Of a stretch of DNA of 64,000 bases, positions 1-10,520 are shown piece after piece. Both the position numbers and the translations under genes were made by a program. Below the pieces are notes generated by a model. That model saw nothing but the letters and a program-made list of their open reading frames with translations. It was not told the origin of the DNA and ran no database searches. The first letter of the stretch is position 1, and every line of letters starts with the position of its first letter. The stretch is from positions 1-64,000 of the forward strand of contig LRSR01005694.1 of assembly GCA_001579985.1 (NCBI GenBank), written 5' to 3'. This DNA comes from Hypsibius dujardini. Lineage: Eukaryota > Tardigrada > Eutardigrada > Parachela > Hypsibiidae.

Positions 1-84
1 AAGCCTCGGTCGCAGACGGTTCCCGTGCAAGTGGTTGTAGTAATCTAATCAGTCCCTGTCTCCATGCCTGTCGTGTGTTTGCAG

Positions 85-3000
85 ATCAAGACCCAATGTT
101 GCAGTTGCTGTTAACCTTGGCCTGGAATCTCTGCCTGCTGCTGGTGGATCGGGTCTTCTGGAGCTTAATCGTGGTGATCGCAGTGACGGTGGTGTTTGCG
201 GCGTTCGCTAGCAAGGTTTTCACTTTTCCTGATGAGGACGTTACTGTAGCTGCTGTTGTTCCTGATAATTCCACAACATCCTTGTTACCGTTACTGCCCG
301 CGTCCGCACCGACGGAACCACCAGCTGTTGGCGTTGGTGCCAGTAAAAGTCTTTCAGTACCCCGGGCCCGATGGGGTAAGTCGAACAAAAAAAGATAACA
401 ATCACAACCATAGTTATGAAGACGGGGCAGGTACGGAGGTGAGCGCAGACACAGACACAGACAAAGACAAAGACAAAGACACAGACGCAGACACAGACTT
501 AAATATAATCTGGAAGGTGATATGAAAGGAGCACGAGCAGACCTTCATTTAAGCTGAATGAAATTAAATTGCACGAATATTGAGTAAACTGAAACACAAA
601 CCAAATGCAGGAATAGGTTTACGTAATACCAGCACGGTTGAGTACGGTCTATCTGCTTTGAGAAATGAGAACGGAAGACGATGTGATTTACCCAAATGTC
701 AAACCGAGGGCGAAATGTACTCTGTCGCCTCTGGAGGTGTGTGCACTGTGCGGATACGCGTGTGCCTGCCTCTGTTAAGTGGGTGTTGTTATTGAAATTC
801 TTCTGAAACAGTATTATATATATATATATTCTGGGGGAGAACCATTACGTGTGCGTTTATGAGCGGGAAGTCATCGACATCGGGGAACAGGTGATTAGCT
901 CCCTGCAGCGAGAAAATGGGAAAGCGCGTCAAGACAGCGACAGCCTCAACTAGAGCGTGTCACGCGAGACATATGTTCAGCCGGACTGCCTACAACTTCC
1001 GTCTCGGAATATTGCATTTTAACGGAGTGCTAATCTGTTTGGTTTGTTGAGCGCCGTAGGGTCCGTTCTCCTGTATGTGCAAGCGGAGCGCGAGTGTCTT
1101 TTTGTTCTGATTAGGCAAACGGGATCGAGATAGAGAAAGAAAGAGAGAGATAGAGAGAGAGAGAGAGCTAGTGTTGTAATGGCGATCGCCCCGGGGAAGG
1201 TTGCTGGCTCTCTCGCGGTCCCGGACGTCTTTCTTTCCCATTTCCTGTGAGATTTGCATCCGCCGTTCACTTACAGCCGTGTATCCAGAAGAAACAAATT
1301 GCTTTTGATTGAAATGGTTTGCCGTTCTCGCGCTAATTTATTCTTCGGGTAGAAGGTTTAAACCGTAAAGTGTCGAAATAAAATCACATAATCCCTCGTT
1401 TCGGTTTGCAACTCGCTGTTCCTTTTTTGAGTTTTCGTTGTTTTTTACTTTATTCCTTCTGTTTCACTTCGCAATTAAGTGTCGAAATAAAAAGGACATG
1501 GTCCCTCGCTTCGTTTCCAAGTTCCCTGCTCCTGTTTTAAGGTTTTATTGTTTTTAACTTTGCTCCTTCTGTTCCCTTTCGCAATCTTGTCACCTTCTAG
1601 TTCGTTGCCTTTGCGAGTCATAGTTATACATTTCCCCGTTGATGGATTTGGGTGTGGTTACGTTCACGTTGTTCCATATGCCTTGATCCTTGGTCTTCTA
1701 GGTGTTCTTCTCGTTTTATTTGAAAGCCAGGGGACGAAGCACGCCTTTGTTTGAAAATTCCTAAACTAATTGTGCTCTGGAGGAATTGAACAAAAATAAC
1801 AGAATTAAATTTCTTTTTTATTACCAAAAGTTCGATGGATTGTTTGTCGTTATGTAAGCTAAACAGAAGTAAAACATTTCGTGTTAAGCAAAAATAGTAT
1901 AACAGAACAACGTATTAGTTGGGCTTATCCACGAAGCTTATGCTCGAAATTAATTAACCGCTTCTCCTTCTGACAGGGAAAGCCTTCTCCTACTACAGCC
2001 AAGAGGTCGTGACCAATTCCTCCAGCGACAGCGAGTCGAACGACACCCACGGCCGAATCCTTCGCAGCCTGCAAGCCCACGAAGAAGAACAGCTGGCTTA
2101 CGCGATCGACGGAGGCATTCATATCGGTCCGGACGGCCGGGATGGCGACCAGAGGCGCAACCGTTGGAGGAGCAAACATTTCCCCACTAAATCGACTGAC
2201 GCTGGGGGTGGGCGTGGCAAGCCTGGTAAGAACCACGTTCCACTTCCCCACCGAACCCAGATGATGGCGTTCCTTCTTCTCAGATCACAGATACCAAAAT
2301 GGGAGTCTCAGCGGAGACAGACCACGCCTTCAGCGGCAGGAGACGGTCGGGGGACCGTTCATGTTTGACGTCCCGTCGCCCATTCAAAGCGACGAACAGG
2401 AGAACGATTTTGCCCCGACTCTGTCGGGGAACCATGTTCGCCATGAAGCCCCACCCTTGTCCGTCACGGCTCGCCCTGTGCCTTCCTCTTCTCGTTGGCC
2501 TTTACCCTCGACACAGTACTCTGTGGACTCGTTCCTAGAGGAACAGCGTCATGTAAGTTCAGCTTTGGCTCGAATCAGATGGATGAAAAGACACATATTT
2601 GAACATCGGAGCATTCAAAGCAGCATCGAAACATGCAATATGTACAAATGGCCAGCAGTATCTACGACAGAGCACAATCAGAAAAATTAGAGGGCCTCGA
2701 CAATCAGAGAACAAATGGAGAGCAGTCAGAACAATCAGAACGGTCAGAACGCCTGAACAAATGGAAAGCATCAAAACAATCAAAAGGCTGGAATCAATTG
2801 CAAAACAAATGGAGAACTATCAGAACGTTTGAGTTGAGAAAAAGGACGACCAACAAAAAACAGTATACGTCAAGATGGTAACCGGAAAGACAGAGCAGGC
2901 AGGCACTAAGAGAAGCTATGAGTAAGACTCAGTCCGGTGATCAGACGGTCTAGTTTACTCTGAAAGATTTTTCGAATACCGAACAATTTGTCTGTTTTGC

Positions 3001-5771
3001 CGTGTCCCCACTCAGGCGACCTCCTTGATTCCCAACGGAAGCGCGGGGAATCTCATTACCGTGTGCGGCAGCGTGGAAATTTCCTTTTTCTACGACGCGA
3101 TACAAAAGATTATGTACGTGACACTGGTACAGGCCACCAACTTGGAGAGCATCGGCCCAGCGGGAATCCAGATCAAATTGTGCCTAATGCCCTCAAAGAG
3201 ATGCCGCTTCAAGACCAAAATACGTCACGGGAAGAATCCAAAGTTCCACGAATGCTACCACATCCGCGGCCTGCCGCCGGAAGACGTCACCGGGATGGGG
3301 CTACGTGTGAGGCTGTATATGTTCGAGAAGCTGGTACGGGGCCTGCTAATTGGCGAGTGTGTCGTCAGATTCAGCTCTATTAGCCTCGACGCGGAGACCA
3401 CATTATGGCTCACGCTCGAACCCTGCACAGCACTCGTGGTAAGCTTCATTTCAGGCAAACACTGGAAGGATTTTACAGGCAGACAAGCAGATAAACAGTC
3501 AAGTTAGACAATTAATATCAAAACATACAAGAAAAACATACCAAGCAAACGCGGTGGGTTGAATCGCTACATGGGTTGAATCGGTCGGGTGGGGGAGGGC
3601 GCCACAAATGTAAATTAAACGCGATGTATGTGAAGCTGAATGAGCGTTGTTTTCAATTTACACTTGTGATGCCCTTCGCCACCCGACCGATTCAACCCAT
3701 GTAGCGATTCAACCCATGTAGCGATTCAACCCACCGCGAAAATATAGCAAAAAGTATTAACGGAGTGGATGAGAATAAAATGGTTGGACCGAAATGCAAT
3801 AAACCAGAAATTGTACAGTATAGAGCCGATCAGAACAAAATAGCACACAGTCCAACCAACCAGATCAGAGACAAACACGATCAGATCAGACCAGACCGGA
3901 TGGGAACAGAACAGAATCGCGTTGATTCGATGATTCGATGATGGATTAAATCAGCAATCAACAGCACATAATAAATTTAATGAACAAACACAGAAATTTC
4001 TAATTTTTTTTCTAGAGGACGAACGAACAATGGAATACGAACTTTTTGGCAGAATATAGCAAGATGGTGCGCAAACGTTGTAACCCTAAACATTGTGCCC
4101 CCCGACATTGTGTCCGAAAAATTGTGTCCGTTGGACGTTGTGTCCGCGCGACATTGTGTCTCTGGGACACTGTGTGTTTCCGATATTTCGTCTTTCAGAC
4201 ATTGTGTCTCGTCTGCCAGGCATTGTGTTTTTCCAGACATTATATCCTTAACAGACTTATTTGCACTTATGGTAAAGTTGAACATGAAAAATATTGCTAG
4301 TATGTGACGGACAATTCCTCCATAGCACGAGATTCTGATAGAGCCTCAAAATCGAAATGCAGGAAACTGCTAACTATATATCCGTCAACTCGGATGATTT
4401 CAATCATTTTTGCCTTGTTGTGTCTGGGTATTGTCCGAGTCCGCTTTCGGCACTATCCTTGAGAAACACTGCAAGACCGGATCAGAGCGAATTGGTTTGA
4501 GGCCGATATATCCACGACCAGACTGTCTGAATACAGTTTCTTCACCAGATTACAATGTCTGTAGGGACAGAATGTCTTACGGCCAGAATGTCTGAGACAG
4601 TCTATTCACATTGCCACACTGTCTGTGAGGACAGAATGTCTACAGCCACAATGTCTGGGGACACAATGTCTCGGGACACAACGTCGGTATGCAGAGCAAC
4701 ATATGTATCATTGAAAGTTAGAATTATTAGAAACGAAACGGAACCACAAAACACGAAACAGATACAAGTACTGAAGAAAGACAAAAAGGAACAAAAAAGA
4801 ACAAATGAGATTATTATAAGAATGAACAACTAGGACAGAGTAAGACAGAAAATGCCCTCCGAGAAATATGTAGTAATAAATTTGTTATTAAAATATGCAG
4901 CTGGACACCAACAGCAGTAACGTCTCCACCAACGGCACCGCAGAACTCCGAAGTCTTTCCCGCAGCGACAGTACGCTGTCTGCACAGTCGATGCCGCTGA
5001 GTTCTAGCTCGCCGGAGCTGCTCCTCGGTTTGGCCTTCAACGACATCACCGGTCACTTGAAGGTGGAGATCATCAAGGGCAGTCGCTTTCGCAGTCCAAG
5101 TATTAACCGTCCAGTCGACACCTTCGTCAAACTCTCCCTCTCCTCCTCCAACGGACACACCTTGTCGCGGTACGAAATTTCACGGCAGTGCTAACTCGCG
5201 TAACAAAAAAATATATTTAAAGAACAGAAAATGTAAAGAGAAAGGACAATGAGAGCCAAACAGACTGGTGAAATCAATAAAAATTAATTCAAAAAAATCA
5301 AACTAGAAACTCAATAGAAATAGAAAATAGAAAACTCTCAAACAGAAATATTTCTTTCCATTCAGTTTGTTTTAGTTGCAGCCTGTTTGACGTGTGTTTT
5401 TTTTTACTAGTGCCAAGACGTCAGTTCGACGCGCTCAGCCCAATCCCATCTTCCGGGAGAGCTTTCTGTTTCCGGTTCGTCCTGTTGTGTTCCTTTTCTG
5501 CATCACTTTAACGGAATTCCCAATACATGTGCGTGTATGTGTGATGCAGGTAGCACTGTTCCAGCTGTCGGATGTGACCCTGATCTGCAGTATTTACATC
5601 CGGCGGAGTATGAAACGGAAGCAGCAGATTGGCTGGCTCAGTATCGGCCACAGCAACTCCTCCGCTGAGGCGGCCACTCATTGGATGGACTTTCAGCAGA
5701 GTAGAGACCAAGTTTGTCGCTGGCATACCTTATCAAAACCGGTCCCCTCGAGTCGGAATATTTTTTCGTGA
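85..5771 (+). CDS. SYT14/16-like: Synaptotagmin-14/16-like double-C2 membrane protein (5' end possibly missing)
   Basis: Seven exons in consistent phase: 85-375, 1977-2225, 2284-2552, 3016-3438, 4901-5169, 5411-5474, 5550-5771 (stop). The first exon encodes a hydrophobic membrane segment (VFWSLIVVIAVTVVFAAF); the first Met in it is at 96, but an upstream exon outside the window cannot be excluded. A low-complexity Ser/Asp-rich linker follows, then a C2A domain in exon 4 (from about VEISFFYDAIQK to LWLTLEP) and a C2B domain in exons 5-7 (PELLLGLAFNDITGHLKVEI, TSVRRAQPNPIFRESF, QVALFQLSDVTL at an exon join, RRSMKRKQQIGW, ending CRWHTL). The C2B wording matches the Syt14/Syt16 group, from memory of the family. 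These are Ca2+-independent synaptotagmins linked to membrane traffic, and the C2 loops here lack the usual cluster of Asp residues. Intron 4 carries two fold-back repeats. Confidence 0.88.
3550..3738. repeat. Fold-back (MITE-like) inverted repeat in intron
   Basis: The ends are exact inverted repeats (CGCGGTGGGTTGAATCGC at the left, its complement at the right). The arms then continue inward (CATGGGTTGAATCGGTCGGGTG against CACCCGACCGATTCAACCCATG, quoted here in part) to about 3612 on the left and 3650 on the right, leaving a short loop. The right arm has an extra tandem copy of a 17-base unit (TGTAGCGATTCAACCCA). It lies inside a synaptotagmin-like intron. It could be a small non-autonomous DNA transposon or a hairpin satellite; I see no clear target-site duplication. 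Confidence 0.7.
4086..4690. repeat. Degenerate tandem arrays in inverted orientation (fold-back element)
   Basis: The left arm (about 4086-4245) is an irregular array of units like GACATTGTGTCC. The right arm (about 4547-4690) is an array of the complement, like GGACACAATGTCT. The two arms flank about 300 bp of unrelated sequence, so the whole could fold into a long imperfect hairpin. It sits in the same intron as the 3550 fold-back element. Arms made of subrepeats resemble Foldback-type elements, but no coding capacity is visible. Confidence 0.55.
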
Positions 5772-6523
5772 TCTTTTTATTGGGGTTTTTTTGGGCGATA
5801 TGCCGTAACATACAGAGTGACTCGACATGAGAGAACATAACCTAGTTCTATCACGTCGAAGTTAGTAACGAAACTTATTCACATAATTCTCTGTAAATCG
5901 TGATAATTGACATGAGAGTTTCGAAACAAAACGAAAAACGAGAATTTCGAAAGAGCGTCGAAACGAGTCCGTGGGCGGGTGGAGAGGTAATATAGCCGGG
6001 TGAGCGCTTTTCTATCTGAATAAAAATTAAAAACAGTCGTGCAGCTCGGATATTGTTCTGCTTTTTGGTGAATAAAAATGGAACAAAGAACTGCCCTCCC
6101 CTTGGGATAGCGAACCAAACCGTTTAACCGTTTAAATGAACCGGTTCGTTTTCTTAACAGACCGCGAAACATGAAACCGGTTCTAATTGATAACTGAATC
6201 GGATCGGAACCGAACCGGTTTGAACCGGTTGCAGCGGGACCGTATACATGTTACAGACCGTATACATGTTACAGAAGAATCAGTTCAGGAAAAGAACCGA
6301 ATCGCAAGAACGAACCGCTTACGTGTTGGAACCGAACGAATAGAATATGTTCTACTCAAAAACTGAGCTGGAACTGGAACTGGAACCATTTTTGGGATCG
6401 GTTGCCCTCCCTCCCTCTTCCTACCCCGACAATGACCAACCGATAGGCAGAAAGCGCAGAAAACACACACATATAGAAAAGCATGACAAAAATTACAAGT
6501 CTATTCAACGAAATGCTTGATCG
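5772..6523. other. Intergenic stretch; AACCGGTT-rich low complexity
   Basis: No gene is supported here. Between about 6100 and 6380 the sequence is crowded with variants of the palindrome AACCGGTT and of GAACCG. It also holds a direct repeat of 18 bases (ACCGTATACATGTTACAG) at about 6240-6275. The stretch separates the convergent 3' ends of the synaptotagmin-like gene and the first GPCR gene. Confidence 0.6.
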
Positions 6524-8929
6524 TCAGTAAATGGAAACTCGGTGGTGATGCACGATCCTCGAAGACTCCGGAGCATGTGACGGTTCTGCCACGTGAGAAA
6601 CCGACACCACACTGGACCGCGTCTTGGTGTGCTCGGGCTCGTGGTCGAAGCCTCGGCTACCGCGGTCTCCCCTGGCAAGACGGCCAACTTTCGGCCCTCT
6701 TTTGAGGACCCGCTGGAGGAAAAAGTTTTGAGCTGTGATTCTGTAGCCCGTGTTTAGCCAAATTATCGTAAACTATGAACGGCAGAAATGCTTTTGTGAG
6801 TCCTCCCAATAACGGTATGCAAAATGAAGCATTAGGAATCAGCCTGCCAAAAACAGAACAATGGACCAAAACAAAAAACAGAACAAAACAAAAATAGGAT
6901 AATAACAAAACATTACGTATAACACGAATCATAACTTAGTGGCCTATTAAATGAATGAGACACAGGAACAGATGATATATGCAAACGCAGAACAAGAAGT
7001 ACAGATGTAATAAAATACTGAACCAGAGCCAAATAACCCATCGGTCAGATTAAAAGGAACGGATCGCATAAGCCAGAAGCAGAACAAGTTATACGAAATG
7101 AGCGCAGAAGAAAGAATCAGATTGAAAAATGAACAGAACCGATAAACGTAAAAAGAATAAGCAAAGAAAAAACAAAACAGAACAAATTAAGGGTTCTGGT
7201 ATATTAAAACAGGACAGAAATTTCCCACTAACCGGACTAATGGTGTATTGGGCATCGAGAATGAAGTGAACCCAAACCGTAAGAATCGGGTACTGGCTGA
7301 ACAAGCACTGAAAGCCCTCCAGCACCACAACATACGGCAGGTCACATGCCGCGCCCCAGAAGAAGGAAGTGAACAGCATGACGGCAATTCCCATACGTCG
7401 CTTGTGGGTCGTACGTCTTAGCAGTTTTCGCACAGCATTTTCCTGGCCCGCAACGCTCACATGGTTCGCAATGCTTCGTTGGTGATGTGCGATCTGGAAG
7501 GACTTGCCCAGAATGATGGTACAACATATACCGATGAGGACCATGGGGATGAACATTACACCTGTGTTGAATATACTCAAATGATATAATTGAAATGTCA
7601 AGAGACTTAAATAGTAACGAACAGGAAACGTATAGAGTCGGAATAGGAACGAACGGACACAGAAAAGCAAACAAGTCAGAGCAAGTACGCCTGGACAGAC
7701 AAAACGAAAACGAATTGATGAAAACAGAAAAAAATAAAGCAGTATCAAATAAACAGAACGGAGTGAGAAGATTGCAGCAGAACACAGCAAAATAAGCAGC
7801 ACAGAAGAGAAGAGAGATATATACAAACCGAACAGAACAGATCTGAAAGTAACGGGAGTGAATAAAAAAGAACAAAACAGAATAAAACGAAGTAGAACGA
7901 AAAAACCGCACCGAACCGAACAGAATAGATAAAAAAAATATCATAACAGAACAGAACATACCAAAACAAAACAAAGCAAAACAGACCAGACCAGAAAAGA
8001 ACAGAACAGAACAGACCAGAACAGACGGAAAACACGGCGTAATGAATTGAGGAAAAGCGTTGCAGAGTGAACCAGTACAGAACAGAATGAAAATAAAAAA
8101 ACTCGAACTGAGCTTAACTGAGCGGCTCATAACAGAGAGAGGCGATCCATCAGAACAGATCAAAACACACCACTAGCTTTGCTCAGCTTGTTGAATTTGT
8201 AGGTGCATATACCCTATGAATGGAACCTTACATGCTACAAAAAAGTCCCCCAATCGGTGGAAAGCCACATAGACGCACTGATTCAAGAAAATAACTGCTA
8301 AATGACCTCCAAGATTATAGGTCGCCGGGGGAGCTACAACCAGCGTGATGACCCAGGTTGCGGCCAGCATACATAAAACAACCTTTCGCGAACTGAATCG
8401 ACTGTACTGCCGCGGAAAGCAAATCGCTATAACCCGATTAATCCCCAAACAGACCTCTGTCCAGTTGGCCCGGCCGATGATCAGCGTGTAGGCGGTCATG
8501 TTGACGACGCAATAAACGTTGGGCACTTGATAACCAAAGTTGTTAAGGAAGGTGATGACATCCTTGATGGGAAAGATGACCGCATCGAGGAGCAACCAAC
8601 AGGAGACCATTTGAATTATAAAACTGACCGCATTGGTGTCGGTTTCATATACGAGGTATCAGGCAGCACACAATTAGGAGACTTGCATTGGCCACAGTTC
8701 CAACAATGTCTAGAAGAATTTTTAGCACGAAGATCGGTTTGTGTGATCTTATTAATTATGAGGGAATCTCCGACCTTGGGGTCATCCCAATTTGTAAATA
8801 AACAATGAAAAAGTAGGTATACCTGTAAGCCCTAGATGAAAATTTAGAAAGAATCATCATCAACGCGGCGCAGTAGTTATTCACCCCGCAATAATGTTGA
8901 ACTTTGAGTTGGAAGTCATCGCGCTCCAT
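6524..8929 (-). CDS. Rhodopsin-type G-protein-coupled receptor, apparent frameshift (possible pseudogene)
   Basis: Transcript order: 8823-8929 (start ATG at 8929), 8232-8747, 7233-7561, then a probable tail exon 6524-6712. TM1 is IFVLKILLDIVGTVANASLL, TM2 starts NAVSFIIQMVSCWLLLDAV, TM3/ICL2 holds GINRVIAICFP in the DRY position, TM4 is VLCMLAATWVITLVVAPPA, TM5 starts after the 8232/7561 splice (MFIPMVLIGICC) and TM6 is MGIAVMLFTSFFWGAACDLP. TM1 and TM2 are in different frames; one extra base near 8662 separates them, with no room for an intron. The end of TM7 with the NPxxY-like motif is not securely placed. The tail exon reads open from a good acceptor to a TGA and is Ser/His/Arg-rich. It could be a receptor with a sequencing error or a decaying gene. 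The subfamily is unknown. Confidence 0.65.
7600..8110. repeat. Low-complexity AACAG/TTCTG pentamer-rich tract
   Basis: Most of the intron between the second and third GPCR exons is built from degenerate AGAAC/AACAG units on the + strand (TTCTG on the gene's sense strand). Similar text runs at about 7010-7200. It contains spurious long open frames rich in Phe/Ser/Leu/Cys. Confidence 0.7.
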
Positions 8930-9297
8930 AATTAGTGTCAAGTCAGCAAAATTAATTCCTGCATTCTTACCACGCTTCAAATTTGCAGTCGGATGGGCCG
9001 TTTGTTTTCCAAAAGGAGGTGGTCGACTGGTCATGTGGGGTTCCAGGTATGAGGCTGAACAGATACTCTGCGGATTTTCGCCCCTCCCTCCTGCACTAGC
9101 TACTGTCTCAGAGAGTCCGGGTATGAGCGCGGAAAAGAATGTATGAAAATCTTCAGTATGACAAAAGTAAAAAACCTTTTTAAAAATGGATCCGTTCAGA
9201 GCTGACCTTTTTTTCTCGCTAAAGTGTATGTTCCTCTGTTCCATTCGGTGTTTTGTTGTGATTTTTTTAGTTTTTTAATTTGATTCCAAACGAGTTT

Positions 9298-9925
9298 TGA
9301 TTTCGGAGGGACGGACGTAAAAAGTAACAGAAAACAAAATTCTAGCGTTTGACTGTCAAAACGCAAATTTCATTCAGCCCACAAGAAAAGGGATAAGTGC
9401 TTACACAGTCGTTCCTTTTCTTGCAGAAAATAACGGATGCGAGTTTTGGCGAACGGAAATTCGTCGAATAAAATTGTTTCAGTTACGTTTTATATTGACA
9501 ACAAAATCCGTTGGCCAGTTCCAACGTTTATCCAACGTCAGTCCCGACTCATCCGTGGTGCCTACGTCATCACACAGTAAAAAGCGACCGTTTTGATTGA
9601 TCGCAAAGATGTATGGCTCACCGAGTCTGCTTTACGGGGGGGGGGTCCAAAAAGTACCACGGATGGGTCGGCACTTTACAGTATATATACTACAGAGAGA
9701 CTTTAACTTCTCTTCACATTTTTTATTATTTACAGTTCAATAGGGAAACTCCTGCAATCTTTAGTCTGCTGGGACATCCGTTTGGTTTTTCTTTAATGTT
9801 CTTTTTTAACTGATCCCATGTGGAGTCAGCTCCGCATTTGGAAGTGTAACCGTAAAAAAACAAATAATAAATTCTAGCACTTGGCTTTCAAGTCGCAAAA
9901 AATGTCAACCATCCCACCATAAAAA
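9298..9925. repeat. Dispersed repeat family A, copy 1 (with a partial third copy)
   Basis: The block 9298-9535 starts GATTTCGGAGG and contains TTCTAGCGTTTG, TTTCATTCAGCCCAC and CGTTGGCCAGTTC. It is clearly homologous to 22366-22605, and weaker similarity continues (CTCCTGCAATC and CGTTTGGTTT at 9746-9790 against 22928-22970). A diverged fragment at about 9830-9925 repeats TTCTAGCACTTGGCTTTCAA. No coding sequence is recognised. It is probably a non-autonomous mobile element. Confidence 0.6.
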
Positions 9926-10520
9926 GGATGACTGCCCAAAGCCGACGCGGCATTTTCCGCTGAATTTCAATGCTAATGCGATATCGTAAGAAGTCAAGTG
10001 ATCAACTTGTTTTGGTTTAGTCTTGCATTTTGTCGCCGATACTACCAATCAACGTCTTCGTTTCCGGTCCCCAATGAGGACCAAAAGTTTCGTAAACCAA
10101 AGGTCCAAACAGCAACCCCTCCAGAACGTGCTGACCAATTGTTAGTCACGACGCGTTAGATGTTTGCATTTGAAAGAGACAGCCATTATTCCGAATGCAA
10201 AAGTGCAGCACGTACCGTAATTATGTTTTCATGTGGGCTAATGCTTCAGTTCTGATCTGCCAGCTATCCCTGTAGCCCTTTAAGGGCAGGTGGAGACTCG
10301 GTATTGCACTCACACGACTGTGGAGATAGATTTGAGTTTTTTGATGGCGATTCTGGGTTCTTTAGCATGGCAAACCAATTCACACTATGAACTGAAGTTG
10401 TGCAAGGAGTTGCACAAAAACTATAACATGAAATTAGATGAAAAATATTAATACATGCTAAAATTGCGTCCTTTGTAACTCTCGACGAGGATTAGCTTGC
10501 TTGGAAGTATAGCGGCCTGT
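9926..10520. other. Intergenic, no feature seen
   Basis: AT-rich sequence downstream of the astacin gene. I see no open frame, hairpin or repeat that can be supported. Confidence 0.5.

Noticed and set aside
7089-8163. Long minus-strand open frames rich in Phe, Ser, Cys and Leu
   Set aside because: Outside the genuine GPCR exon they are translations of the TTCTG low-complexity tract, with no conserved content.
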